Source: an uncultured Caulobacterales bacterium (GTDB lineage Bacteria > Pseudomonadota > Alphaproteobacteria > Caulobacterales > Maricaulaceae). Taken from it: a stretch of 8,068 nucleotides of DNA. A program made the position numbers and the translations under genes. The DNA lies in assembly GCA_938007945.1 (NCBI GenBank), contig CALLME010000032.1, positions 1 through 8,068 on the forward strand. The letters run 5' to 3'. Positions 1 through 7,591 of the stretch are shown piece by piece. Position 1 is the stretch's first letter; each line of letters starts with the position of its first letter. The notes beneath the pieces are model-generated. The model was not told the DNA's origin. It did not search any database and saw nothing but the letters and a program-made list of their open reading frames with translations.

Positions 1-759
1 GGCGCTTATATCTGCGGTGAAGAAAGCTCTATGCTTGAATCTATTGAAGGCAAGCGCGGGCAGGTTAAGGTTAAGCCACCCATCCCCGCCATTAGCGGTC
101 TATTTGGTAAGCCAACAATCGTGAATAACGTCCTGACCCTCGGCTCTGTGCCGTTTATACTGGCCGAAGGCGCGAAGACTTACGCCGATTACGGGCAGGG
201 GCGCTCAATGGGGACGCAGCCATTCCAACTCGCGGGTGACATCGCGCGCGGTGGATTGGTCGAGAAGGCTTTTGGCGTCACGCTGAATGAACTGGTGAAT
301 GACTTCGGCGGTGGCACGCGTTCAGGACGCCCGATAAAAGCCGTACAAGCAGGCGGCCCCCTCGGCGGTTATATAGGTCCAAATGATTTTGACGTCGCTA
401 TGGGATATGAGAGCCTATCCGAGGTTGGCAGCATGATTGGCCATGGCGGCATAGTCGTATATAATGACAGCACAAGCCTGATGGATATGGCGCGTTATGC
501 CATGGAATTTTGCGAGCTTGAAAGCTGCGGAAAATGCACGCCTTGTCGTGTTGGCTCTGTGCGCGGCAAAGAAACGCTCGATAAAATTAAAGCGGGCGAA
601 GACGTGAGCGCAAATCTTCAAGTGCTCGATGATTTGTGTGACTTGATGGAAGAAGCGTCGCTTTGTGCGATGGGCGGATTAACGCCCATGCCTGTGCGCA
701 CTGCCATGAAATTAGCGCCAGAAGAATTCTCTGGCCCTCTTAAAGAAGCTGCGGAGTAG
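1..759 (+). CDS. fdsB: NAD-dependent formate dehydrogenase, beta (NuoF-like) subunit, 3' part
   Basis: This is the C-terminal 252 residues of the flavin subunit of a soluble NAD-linked formate dehydrogenase. The 5' end is cut by the window edge, and the frame is open from base 1. In this family the subunit takes electrons from the Fe-S chain of the alpha subunit through FMN to NAD+ in the cytoplasm. The fragment opens with AYICGEESSMLESIEGKRGQ, the conserved segment that in NuoF-type proteins follows the FMN/NAD-binding Rossmann part. The ligands of a [4Fe-4S] cluster are visible as ESCGKCTPC (fragment residues about 175-182) plus a fourth cysteine in SLCAMGG (about 222). NuoF of complex I and the HoxF/diaphorase subunits share this architecture. 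The adjacent fdsA and fdhD decide for formate dehydrogenase. The stop codon lies 4 nt before the fdsA start, so the two are surely cotranscribed. Confidence 0.93.
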   Translation, partial: GAYICGEESSMLESIEGKRGQVKVKPPIPAISGLFGKPTIVNNVLTLGSVPFILAEGAKTYADYGQGRSMGTQPFQLAGDIARGGLVEKAFGVTLNELVNDFGGGTRSGRPIKAVQAGGPLGGYIGPNDFDVAMGYESLSEVGSMIGHGGIVVYNDSTSLMDMARYAMEFCELESCGKCTPCRVGSVRGKETLDKIKAGEDVSANLQVLDDLCDLMEEASLCAMGGLTPMPVRTAMKLAPEEFSGPLKEAAE

Positions 760-766
760 TCAAATG
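753..766 (+). promoter_or_regulatory. Ribosome binding site of fdsA
   Basis: GGAG at 753-756 is placed 7 nt before the ATG at 764 and overlaps the last sense codon of fdsB (GCG GAG TAG). The spacing is normal and supports this start. Confidence 0.7.
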
Positions 767-3604
767 GCCTTGCTTATTGAAAAAGACTTCGGAACACCTG
801 CTGTTAAATCAAACGAGACGGTGACGCTTGAAATTGACGGCCACGCGGTCAGCGTGCCCAAAGGCACATCCATCATGCGTGCGGCCGCCGAAGCGGGTAT
901 CCCTATTCCTAAACTTTGCGCCACGGATAGTCTCGACGCCTTCGGCTCCTGCCGTTTGTGCGTGTGTAAAGTTGATGGAAAGCGCGGCACGCCAGCCTCT
1001 TGCACGACACCTGCCGAAGAGGGCATGTCGGTCACAACACAAGATGAGCAACTCGCGAAAATTCGCAAAGGCGTGATGGAACTCTATATCTCTGACCATC
1101 CGCTTGATTGTTTGACCTGCTCGGATAATGGCGATTGTGAGCTTCAAGATATGGCAGGGGCCGTGGGCCTGCGCGAGGTACGCTACGGCTATGACGGGGC
1201 TAATCATAACAACGCGCCAACAGATGACAGCAATCCCTATTTCAGTTTTGATGAGAGCAAATGTATTGTCTGCTCGCGCTGTGTTCGCGCCTGTGACGAA
1301 GTGCAAGGCACGCTCGCGCTGACTGTTGAAGGACGCGGGTTTAACTCTAAAATTTCGGCGTCTATGGGCGAGAATTTCATGGATAGTGAATGCGTGTCTT
1401 GTGGCGCCTGCGTGCAGGCTTGCCCGACGGCAACGCTACAAGAGAAATCGGTGATTGAGCACGGCGTGCCTGACCGCACGGTTCTTACGACTTGTGCCTA
1501 TTGCGGCGTGGGCTGTTCGTTCAAAGCCGAGCTTAAAGGTGACCAAGTCATCCGCATGGTGCCGTATAAAGACGGCAAAGCGAACCACGGCCATAGCTGC
1601 GTAAAGGGGCGTTTTGCCTTTGGTTACGCGACGCATAAAGACCGCATTACTGTGCCCATGATCCGTGAGAAAGTCACAGATCCGTGGCAAGAAGTCAGCT
1701 TTGATGAGGCCTATAAATTCGCCGCTGACCGCTTGAAAGCTGCGCAGGCAAAATACGGCGTTAAGTCTATCGGCGGCATTACATCAAGCCGATGTACCAA
1801 TGAAGAAGTCTGGCTTGTTCAGCGTCTCATCCGTCAGGGCTTTGGGAATAACAATGTCGATACATGCGCGCGCGTGTGTCACTCACCAACTGGTTATGGT
1901 CTGAAGCAAACCTTTGGCGAGAGTGCGGGCACGCAGAACTTTGATAGCGTTATGGAAGCCGATTGCATTATGGTCATCGGCTCTAACCCGACGGACGCGC
2001 ATCCTGTATTTGGGAGCCAGATGAAACGCCGCTTGCGTCAAGGCGCCAAGCTTATTGTAGCTGACCCGCGCGCCATTGACTTAGTCAAAAGCCCCCACAT
2101 CAAAGCTGATTATCACCTGCCGTTACGTCCAGGGACGAATGTGGCACTGATTAATGGCTTGGCATATGTCGCGGCAAAAGAGGGCTTGATTGACGAAGAT
2201 TTTGTCAAAAAGCGCTGTGACCTTGAAAGCTATAAGGAGTGGAAAGCGACTATTCTTGATGAGGTCAATAATCCGCAAAATGTCTCGGAAATTACAGGCG
2301 TGCCAGCCGATGACATTATTGGCGCAGCGCGCTTATTCGCGACGCAGAAAAACTCTGCCATTTATTACGGCCTCGGCGTGACGGAGCATAGCCAAGGCTC
2401 GACCATGGTTATGGGTATGGCAAACCTTGCTATGGCGACGGGCAATATTGGCCGTCCTGGTGTTGGCGTGAATCCGATGCGTGGCCAAAATAATGTGCAA
2501 GGCTCTTGCGATATGGGCAGCTTCCCGCATGAGCTTTCAGGCTACCGTCCTGTTGGTGATGACGCAGCGCGCGGGCTTTTTGAAGCCAAATGGGGCCGCG
2601 AACTCGACCCTGTGCCTGGTTACCGTATCCCGAATATGTTTGATGAGGCGATCGGCGGAAATTACAAAGGCATGTATATTCAGGGCGAAGATGTCGCGCA
2701 GTCTGATCCTAATATTCAACATGTCGAGGCCGCTCTTCGCGCGCTTGATATTCTAATAGTGCAGGACTTGTTCCTTAATGAGACAGCGCGTTTTGCACAT
2801 GTGTTTCTGCCAGGCACGAGCTTCCTAGAAAAAGACGGGACTTTCATTAATGCTGAGCGCCGCATTAACCGCGTGCGCCCCGTTATGAAACCCGCGACGG
2901 GCAAGCATGAATGGGAAGTCACGCAAGACCTTGGCAAGGCATTGGGGATTGATATGGGCTTTATCGACGCGTCTGAAATCCTTGACGAAATCGCCGAGCT
3001 TACGCCGCAATTTGCGAATGTGTCCTTCAAAGTTCTGGATAACGCGGGCAGCCTACAATGGCCCGTGAATGACGACAGTCCTGAGGGCGCGGAAGTCATG
3101 CATGTCGGCGAATTTACGCGCGGCAAAGGCCAGTTCGTGCCGACAGAATATCAACCAACGACTGAGCGCGCGAACCGCAAGTTTCCGCTACTCCTCACAA
3201 CAGGGCGTATCCTCTCGCAATATAATGTGGGCGCGCAGACACGGCGCACAGAAAATAATCAGTGGTGGGAGGAAGACGTTCTCGAAATTCACCCGAGTGA
3301 CGCTCAAGCACAGGGCATTAATGACGGTCAATGGGTCTCGCTGAAATCGCGCAAAGGCGAGATTACGCTGCGCGCAAAACACTCTGACCGTATGCAGCCC
3401 GGCGTCGTTTATACGACCTTCCACCATCCTGATACAGGGGCAAATGTTGTTACGACTGATAATGTTGATTGGGCGACGAGCTGTCCTGAGTATAAGGTAA
3501 CGGCTGTGGCGGTCGCGCCTGCAAATCACAAATCAGATTGGCAGCAGAATTACGAAGCTGAGCTTGATGCTTATCGCCAGATTGCGCCTGAGCCTGCGGA
3601 GTAA
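764..3604 (+). CDS. fdsA: NAD-dependent formate dehydrogenase, alpha (molybdenum catalytic) subunit
   Basis: This 946-residue subunit oxidises formate to CO2 at a bis-MGD molybdenum centre and passes electrons along an Fe-S wire to FdsB. Domains in order: a [2Fe-2S] ferredoxin domain (C52, C63, C66, C80); a NuoG-type His-ligated [4Fe-4S] site (H112, C116, C119, C125); two ferredoxin-like [4Fe-4S] sites (C167/170/173/177 and C210/213/216/220); and the molybdopterin oxidoreductase domain with its own [4Fe-4S] motif CAYCGVGC (C244, C247, C251) closed by C279 in SCVKG. The likely Mo ligand is C372 in ARVCHSPT, encoded by TGT at 1877-1879, so this is a Cys enzyme and not a selenocysteine one. The C-terminal molybdopterin dinucleotide-binding domain fills roughly the last 130 residues (starting near FPLLLTTGR). 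The length matches known FdsA proteins of about 950-960 residues. The start ATG at 764 has GGAG at 753-756. No frameshift or missing ligand was seen. Confidence 0.97.
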   Translation: MALLIEKDFGTPAVKSNETVTLEIDGHAVSVPKGTSIMRAAAEAGIPIPKLCATDSLDAFGSCRLCVCKVDGKRGTPASCTTPAEEGMSVTTQDEQLAKIRKGVMELYISDHPLDCLTCSDNGDCELQDMAGAVGLREVRYGYDGANHNNAPTDDSNPYFSFDESKCIVCSRCVRACDEVQGTLALTVEGRGFNSKISASMGENFMDSECVSCGACVQACPTATLQEKSVIEHGVPDRTVLTTCAYCGVGCSFKAELKGDQVIRMVPYKDGKANHGHSCVKGRFAFGYATHKDRITVPMIREKVTDPWQEVSFDEAYKFAADRLKAAQAKYGVKSIGGITSSRCTNEEVWLVQRLIRQGFGNNNVDTCARVCHSPTGYGLKQTFGESAGTQNFDSVMEADCIMVIGSNPTDAHPVFGSQMKRRLRQGAKLIVADPRAIDLVKSPHIKADYHLPLRPGTNVALINGLAYVAAKEGLIDEDFVKKRCDLESYKEWKATILDEVNNPQNVSEITGVPADDIIGAARLFATQKNSAIYYGLGVTEHSQGSTMVMGMANLAMATGNIGRPGVGVNPMRGQNNVQGSCDMGSFPHELSGYRPVGDDAARGLFEAKWGRELDPVPGYRIPNMFDEAIGGNYKGMYIQGEDVAQSDPNIQHVEAALRALDILIVQDLFLNETARFAHVFLPGTSFLEKDGTFINAERRINRVRPVMKPATGKHEWEVTQDLGKALGIDMGFIDASEILDEIAELTPQFANVSFKVLDNAGSLQWPVNDDSPEGAEVMHVGEFTRGKGQFVPTEYQPTTERANRKFPLLLTTGRILSQYNVGAQTRRTENNQWWEEDVLEIHPSDAQAQGINDGQWVSLKSRKGEITLRAKHSDRMQPGVVYTTFHHPDTGANVVTTDNVDWATSCPEYKVTAVAVAPANHKSDWQQNYEAELDAYRQIAPEPAE

Positions 3605-3606
3605 TG
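3598..3606 (+). promoter_or_regulatory. Shine-Dalgarno and TAATG start-stop overlap, fdsA/fdhD
   Basis: GGAG at 3598-3601 lies within the last codons of fdsA (GCG GAG TAA), followed by the TAATG overlap at 3602-3606. The 2-nt spacing is too short for efficient independent initiation. This suggests reinitiation by ribosomes finishing fdsA, or a start somewhat downstream. Confidence 0.5.
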
Positions 3607-4404
3607 GGTGCAGACTTTCCCTTTAAAGTGACCGTCCACGGGGACGTGCAGGCGACATCGATTTCAGTCAATGCGGGTGCGGGGCAGTGGAACATTCCGG
3701 AAGAAGTGCCGATAGCCTTTGTCTATAATCGTCGGAACTACGCCGTGATGATGGGCACGCCTGATAATCTGGACGATTTCGCGCTAGGTTTCTCCTTGAC
3801 CGAAGAGGTCGTAAAGTCTGCATCAGATATTAGATCGGTTGATATTCACCTGACAGAACAGGGCGCGGATCTACGCTTTAAAGTCAGCGCGGACGCCATA
3901 GAGCGGCTCGACATGACACTGCGTCGCCGCAATATGGTCGGTGCCTCATCCTGCGGGCTTTGCGGTCTAGAGAATGTTGAGAGCTTGTTCAAGGCCCTAC
4001 CGAACGTGGCTGATAGGACAATTTCGCTCGACAATGAGGCCATTCGCGCTTCTATGGCGGCGCTAACATTCCGCCAACCGCTCAACCAACTCACGCGCTC
4101 GGTTCACGCCGCCGCTTGGGTTAGCCATAACGGTGTGATAAAGCTTATCCGCGAGGATGTCGGGCGGCATAATGCGCTTGATAAACTTCTTGGCGCTATG
4201 GAGGCGAACGATATGGTCGTTCAGAGCGGATTCGTTCTCATGTCATCGCGCTGTTCCTATGAAATTGTTGAGAAGGCCGCGCGTCGTGGCGTGCAGGCTA
4301 TCGTTTCAATCTCTGGTCCCACGGCTTTTGCCTTGCGCAAAGCGAAAGAGGCGAATATGGCGGTTTATAGCCGATTGGGCGAAGGTGCAGTGCGTCTGCT
4401 TTGA
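3604..4404 (+). CDS. fdhD: Formate dehydrogenase accessory sulfurtransferase FdhD (FdsC)
   Basis: This 266-residue cytoplasmic protein belongs to the FdhD family, which transfers sulfur from the IscS desulfurase to the bis-MGD cofactor before its insertion into formate dehydrogenase. In fds operons the homologue is called FdsC. Family marks seen: the CxxC pair in GASSCGLCGLENV (C117, C120; TGC at 3952), REDVGRHNALDKLLG (183-197) and SSRCSYEIVEKAARRGV (about 215-230). The length fits the family (about 260-280). The ATG overlaps the fdsA stop by one base (TAATG), so translation is probably coupled to fdsA. The only good Shine-Dalgarno match, GGAG at 3598-3601, is just 2 nt from this ATG, so the true start could be a GTG slightly downstream (3628 or 3646). 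Conserved sequence begins only near EEVPIAFVYN (residues 33-42), so either choice keeps the domain intact. Confidence 0.95.
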   Translation: MGADFPFKVTVHGDVQATSISVNAGAGQWNIPEEVPIAFVYNRRNYAVMMGTPDNLDDFALGFSLTEEVVKSASDIRSVDIHLTEQGADLRFKVSADAIERLDMTLRRRNMVGASSCGLCGLENVESLFKALPNVADRTISLDNEAIRASMAALTFRQPLNQLTRSVHAAAWVSHNGVIKLIREDVGRHNALDKLLGAMEANDMVVQSGFVLMSSRCSYEIVEKAARRGVQAIVSISGPTAFALRKAKEANMAVYSRLGEGAVRLL

Positions 4405-4418
4405 AGGTTTCCGTCATG
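4403..4418 (+). promoter_or_regulatory. Ribosome binding site deciding the transporter start
   Basis: GAAGG at 4403-4407 begins inside the fdhD stop codon (TGA, 4402-4404) and lies 8 nt before ATG 4416. This favours ATG 4416 over the in-frame TTG at 4401 and implies close coupling to fdhD. Confidence 0.65.
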
Positions 4419-5657
4419 GGAGCAGTATTTAAGTCGATTGGGGCGTTACTATTATCCGCTGCTATTTTGCTGGCGGGCGGCGGGCTCATGTCCACACTCA
4501 TTGCCATTCGCGGCGCAGATGAAGGCTTCCCCCTTGTCGCAATTGGTTTTTTAACATCAGCCTATTACGCTGGCTTTATTGCGGGCTGCCTCGGGACGCC
4601 GTTCCTCGTTAAACGCGTGGGGCATGTACGCGTTTTCGCGGCATTGTCGTCACTTGTCGCCGCGACGGCTCTTATCCATGTTTTGTTTATAAATGTCCCA
4701 GTGTGGTTCATGTTGCGCCTCGTTGCAGGATTTAGCTTTGCTGGGCTTTATATGCTCATTGAAAGCTGGATTAATGAACAAGCGCCCAATGAAAAGCGAG
4801 GGCAGGTGCTGTCGATTTACCGCATGGTTGACCTGAGTGCCGTGACCGCAGGGCAGTTCATGCTCACGCTCGCCGATCCGAAAGACTTTGTTCTGTTCTC
4901 GCTGGTCGCGATATGTATTTGCGCCGCCGTGATTCCGATTACGCTCTCGACCTCAAAAGCGCCTGTAGCAGTGTCAAAGACATCTCTTAATTTACGCAAG
5001 CTCATCAAGACGTCACCCTATGCTGTGGCAGGCTGTTTAGCTGTGGGTGTTGCAAATGGCTCTTTCTGGGGCGTTGGGCCAGTGTTCGTCCAAGAGCTTG
5101 GGCACCCAGTGGTGGTCGTATCGACATTTATGAGCATCGCCATCGCTACAGGCGCATTGCTGCAATGGCCGATTGGATGGTTGTCGGATAAATTTGGCCG
5201 CCGCGCGGTCATGATTGGCGTTTCGTTCCTTAGTGTCGGGGCGGGGTTGTTTCTTTGGCAATATTCATCCGACTCCCAAACATCACTCTTGATCGGGGGG
5301 GCGCTATACGGGGCATTCGCGATGCAGCTATTCGGTCTCTCCGCCGCTTATGCCAATGATTATGCGGAAGCCGACGAGTTTGTCGCTATTAACGGCGGGC
5401 TGCTGCTTACGTACGGTGTAGGGTCTGTTATTGGGCCGTCCGTCGCACCAATATTTATGTCACTATTTGGGGCGTCCTCGCTCTTTGCATTTACTGCGGC
5501 TGTCCATTTGTTACTGGCGTTTTACGGCATCTGGCGAGCGTCGCAACGAAAAGCCAAACCGACGGATGAGGACTTTGTGGGCCTCGCGCGACCTCGCTCA
5601 ATGATGCTGATTTTACGCACTGACCCGCGTAATATACTCAAACGAAAGAAACGCTAA
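4416..5657 (+). CDS. YcaD-like major facilitator superfamily transporter
   Basis: This is a 413-residue inner-membrane protein with about 12 hydrophobic segments. It resembles the YcaD branch of the MFS. Seen in order: a first membrane helix at about residues 8-30; RLVAGFSFAGLYMLIESWIN (101-120), which carries the glutamate-bearing helix typical of this branch; the loop EKRGQVLSIYRMVD (126-139); QWPIGWLSDKFGRR (250-263), the conserved MFS loop motif of the second half; and FVAINGGLLLTYGVGSVIGP (322-341). After the last helix (ending near 373) comes a cytosolic tail of about 40 residues ending in the very basic ILKRKKR. I chose ATG 4416 because GAAGG at 4403-4407 sits 8 nt upstream. A TTG at 4401 overlaps the fdhD stop, but has no ribosome site of its own. 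The substrate cannot be read from the sequence. Its place in the fds operon suggests formate, another C1 or carboxylate compound, or a substrate upstream of formate, but this is inference. Confidence 0.9.
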   Translation: MGAVFKSIGALLLSAAILLAGGGLMSTLIAIRGADEGFPLVAIGFLTSAYYAGFIAGCLGTPFLVKRVGHVRVFAALSSLVAATALIHVLFINVPVWFMLRLVAGFSFAGLYMLIESWINEQAPNEKRGQVLSIYRMVDLSAVTAGQFMLTLADPKDFVLFSLVAICICAAVIPITLSTSKAPVAVSKTSLNLRKLIKTSPYAVAGCLAVGVANGSFWGVGPVFVQELGHPVVVVSTFMSIAIATGALLQWPIGWLSDKFGRRAVMIGVSFLSVGAGLFLWQYSSDSQTSLLIGGALYGAFAMQLFGLSAAYANDYAEADEFVAINGGLLLTYGVGSVIGPSVAPIFMSLFGASSLFAFTAAVHLLLAFYGIWRASQRKAKPTDEDFVGLARPRSMMLILRTDPRNILKRKKR

Positions 5658-5678
5658 AACGGCTCTGTTCATCTGTAG

Positions 5679-5699
5679 TATAATAAACGCTAATTTAGC
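5679..5699 (+). promoter_or_regulatory. Upstream TATAAT hexamer followed by a palindrome
   Basis: A perfect TATAAT lies at 5679-5684, but no convincing -35 hexamer is seen 16-18 nt upstream (the region is A-rich and overlaps the transporter stop codon). Five bases further on is the perfect 11-bp palindrome GCTAATTTAGC (5689-5699), at or near where transcription from this box would start. It could be a second fhs promoter with an operator, or chance in an AT-rich spacer. Confidence 0.3.
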
Positions 5700-5752
5700 A
5701 AAAAGAGAGATTTGCGTGCCTGCAATCCTCGCTTAAGGCAAAAGAAAGCGTT

Positions 5753-5781
5753 CTGAAAAGACCGAGAATCGCGCATATAAT
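5753..5781 (+). promoter_or_regulatory. Probable promoter of fhs
   Basis: A perfect -10 hexamer TATAAT (5776-5781) is preceded by CTGAAA (5753-5758), which matches the TTGACA consensus at 4 of 6 positions, with a 17-nt spacer. Transcription would start near 5788 and give a leader of about 57 nt before the fhs ATG. The palindrome CGCAT-ATA-ATGCG (5772-5784) covers the -10 box, so a regulator may bind there. The call rests on consensus matching only. Confidence 0.5.
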
Positions 5782-5784
5782 GCG
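5772..5784. promoter_or_regulatory. Palindrome over the fhs -10 box, possible operator
   Basis: The arms CGCAT (5772-5776) and ATGCG (5780-5784) are perfect complements around a 3-nt centre ATA. The element includes the whole TATAAT hexamer, a position where a bound protein would block RNA polymerase. It is short, so chance occurrence is possible. Confidence 0.3.
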
Positions 5785-5831
5785 TAGAATTTAAGGCCAA
5801 ACATTTCAGGATTGGCGACATTTAAAACGGC

Positions 5832-5847
5832 GGAGACTTCCACTATG
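5832..5847 (+). promoter_or_regulatory. Ribosome binding site of fhs
   Basis: GGAG at 5832-5835 is placed 9 nt before ATG 5845. An in-frame TTG at 5812 would add 11 unconserved residues and has no good ribosome site, so the ATG is preferred. Confidence 0.7.
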
Positions 5848-7545
5848 TCACAGCAAAATTTACCCGCCCCAGGTGCCCCTGATATTGAGATTGCGCGCGC
5901 CGCGAAGATGAAAACGCTTTTGCCGCTCGCTAAGGATAAACTCGGCATTCCGGCCGAAGCGCTCGTGCCTTATGGTCATTACAAAGCGAAGCTATCGCTC
6001 GGCTATATTGACAGCCTGAAAGACAAGCCAAACGGCAAGCTCGTGCTCGTGACCGCTGTGACACCAACGCCTGCAGGTGAAGGGAAGACGACAACTTCTG
6101 TTGGTTTGAACGACGGGCTTAATCGGATAGGCGTAAATTCTATGGTCTGCCTGAGAGAGCCGTCACTTGGCCCATGTTTTGGCATGAAGGGCGGAGCTGC
6201 TGGCGGTGGCCGCGCGCAAGTGCTGCCAATGGAAGATATCAATTTGCATTTCAACGGTGACTTCCACGCGATTACGTCTGCGCACTCTCTCATTTCAGCT
6301 ATGCTTGATAACCACATGCAGTGGGGCAATGAGCTTGATATTGACCCGCGCCGTATCACTTGGCGTCGTGTTGTGGATATGAATGACCGCTCTCTTCGCC
6401 ACATCGTCATGGGGCTCGGCGGACCTACACAAGGTATCGTCCGCGAAGGCGGGTTTGATATCACTGTGGCCTCAGAAATTATGGCTATCTTCTGCCTCGC
6501 GACAGATTTGAAAGACCTTCAGAAACGTATTGGCGATATCATCGTGGCGAAGACGCGTAAGCGTAAACCTGTGACTGTGCGCGACTTAGGCGCAGACGGT
6601 GCGGTGACAGTGCTTCTCAAAGATGCGTTCCAGCCGAACCTTGTCCAATCAATCGAGCATAATATGGCGTTTATCCACGGTGGCCCGTTCGCGAATATTG
6701 CGCATGGTTGTAACTCTGTCGTTGCGACTCAGACTGCCCTCAAGATGACAGACGTTGTCGTGACCGAAGCAGGCTTTGGCGCAGATCTTGGCGCGGAGAA
6801 ATTTCTTGATATTAAATGTCGTCAGTCTGGCTTACGTCCCGATGCGGTCGTCCTTGTGTGTACAGTTCGCGCGATGAAGATGCAGGGCGGTGTCGCTAAG
6901 AATGAGCTCGGCCCGCAAAATGTGGAGGCGGTTCGTGCAGGTTGTGTGAATGTGGAACGCCACATTCAAAACCTTAAAAAATTCGGCGTGACGCCTGTTG
7001 TCGCGCTTAATCACTTTGTGCATGATACGGACGAAGAGATTGCGGTTGTCAAAGAAATTTGTGACCAAGAGGGCGTGGAGATGGTCGTTTCTCGGCACTG
7101 GGCCGAAGGCGGCGCAGGTGCAGAAGACCTCGCCAAAGCCGTCAAATCACAACTTGATGGGCCAAAGCCGACAGTAAAACTTATGTATGATGATGGTGAC
7201 AAACTTGCGGTGAAAGTTGAGAAGGTTGCCAAGGAAATTTACCGCGCCAAAGACGTCTCTATCAGCGGCGACGCGATGAAGGCGTTTAAGCAGATTGAGA
7301 AGATGGGCTTTGGCCATCTGCCGATTTGTATCGCTAAGACGCAGTCTAGTTTTTCAACTGACCCGAAAAAGCTAGGCGCGACTAGCGACCATACTGTCGA
7401 AGTGCGCGAAGCGACGCTTAATGCAGGGGCAGGGTTTGTCGTCGCGATTTGCGGGACTATCATGCGCATGCCAGGCCTCCCACGTCACCCTGCCGCGCTC
7501 GATATAGGACTGGATGAAGATGGTCAAATTGTTGGACTTGCTTAG
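5845..7545 (+). CDS. fhs: Formate--tetrahydrofolate ligase
   Basis: Fhs (10-formyl-THF synthetase) joins formate, THF and ATP to give 10-formyl-THF, ADP and phosphate. The reaction is reversible, and during methyl-group oxidation it can run backwards to give formate and ATP. From ATG 5845 the protein has 566 residues, close to the usual 555-560. Seen: an N-terminal segment with [10 protein letters not shown] (41-50), the ATP-binding P-loop [12 protein letters not shown] (73-84), [18 protein letters not shown] (104-121), the downstream [14 protein letters not shown] block (136-149) and the C-terminal MPGLPRHPA close to the end. All core motifs of the family are present and the frame is intact. 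It follows the fds operon in the same direction with its own probable promoter, and precedes a corrinoid protein gene by 46 nt. That context points to C1 catabolism as well as, or instead of, supplying formyl-THF for biosynthesis. Confidence 0.97.
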   Translation: MSQQNLPAPGAPDIEIARAAKMKTLLPLAKDKLGIPAEALVPYGHYKAKLSLGYIDSLKDKPNGKLVLVTAVTPTPAGEGKTTTSVGLNDGLNRIGVNSMVCLREPSLGPCFGMKGGAAGGGRAQVLPMEDINLHFNGDFHAITSAHSLISAMLDNHMQWGNELDIDPRRITWRRVVDMNDRSLRHIVMGLGGPTQGIVREGGFDITVASEIMAIFCLATDLKDLQKRIGDIIVAKTRKRKPVTVRDLGADGAVTVLLKDAFQPNLVQSIEHNMAFIHGGPFANIAHGCNSVVATQTALKMTDVVVTEAGFGADLGAEKFLDIKCRQSGLRPDAVVLVCTVRAMKMQGGVAKNELGPQNVEAVRAGCVNVERHIQNLKKFGVTPVVALNHFVHDTDEEIAVVKEICDQEGVEMVVSRHWAEGGAGAEDLAKAVKSQLDGPKPTVKLMYDDGDKLAVKVEKVAKEIYRAKDVSISGDAMKAFKQIEKMGFGHLPICIAKTQSSFSTDPKKLGATSDHTVEVREATLNAGAGFVVAICGTIMRMPGLPRHPAALDIGLDEDGQIVGLA

Positions 7546-7550
7546 CGAAA

Positions 7551-7574
7551 GTATATAAAGAAAACTTTATATGC
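7551..7574. promoter_or_regulatory. AT-rich palindrome between fhs and the corrinoid protein gene
   Basis: ATATAAAG (7553-7560) and CTTTATAT (7565-7572) are perfect complements around a 4-nt AAAA loop. A T-G wobble and a G-C pair extend the stem to 10 pairs (7551-7574). No T-tract follows, so it is a poor intrinsic terminator. It begins 5 nt after the fhs stop and ends 7 nt before the GGAG of the next gene. It could be an operator, an RNA-processing or stability hairpin, or part of a promoter: TATAAA at 7554-7559 has a weak TTGGAC 16 nt upstream at 7532-7537. Confidence 0.4.
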
Positions 7575-7591
7575 AACAAATGGAGTCGCAC

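Larger units (their letters stand above)
5658..5844. other. Intergenic region between transporter gene and fhs
   Basis: This 187-nt AT-rich spacer is the main gap in the window. It holds the two TATAAT boxes and palindromes listed separately, and a weak hairpin CGCTT/AAGCG (5730-5734 with 5746-5750, 11-nt loop) with no clear T-tract after it. I see no strong intrinsic terminator for the fds operon, so some readthrough into fhs is possible. No credible small gene or recognisable riboswitch was found. Confidence 0.6.

Noticed and set aside
809..1306. A 165-codon open frame on the - strand inside fdsA
   Set aside because: It is antisense to the well-conserved Fe-S domains of FdsA. Long antisense frames are expected here, and no domain is visible.
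764..3604. Reading the alpha subunit as complex I NuoG, with the upstream gene as NuoF
   Set aside because: The N-terminal Fe-S layout is shared, but the complete molybdopterin domain with a Cys ligand in ARVCHSPT and the adjacent fdhD point to formate dehydrogenase.
5730..5750. Hairpin CGCTT/AAGCG as the fds operon terminator
   Set aside because: The stem is only 5 bp with an 11-nt loop and no T-tract follows, so it is too weak to call.
5812..5844. TTG start extending Fhs by 11 residues
   Set aside because: The extension is not part of the known family core, and ATG 5845 has a well-spaced GGAG.
5733..5948. A 71-codon - strand frame reaching into the fhs upstream region
   Set aside because: Most of it is antisense to the fhs start, it shows no known domain, and the spacer is better explained as a promoter region.
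6003..6464. A 153-codon open frame on the - strand inside fhs
   Set aside because: It overlaps the P-loop region of Fhs in antisense, and its composition looks like a shadow frame with no recognisable family.
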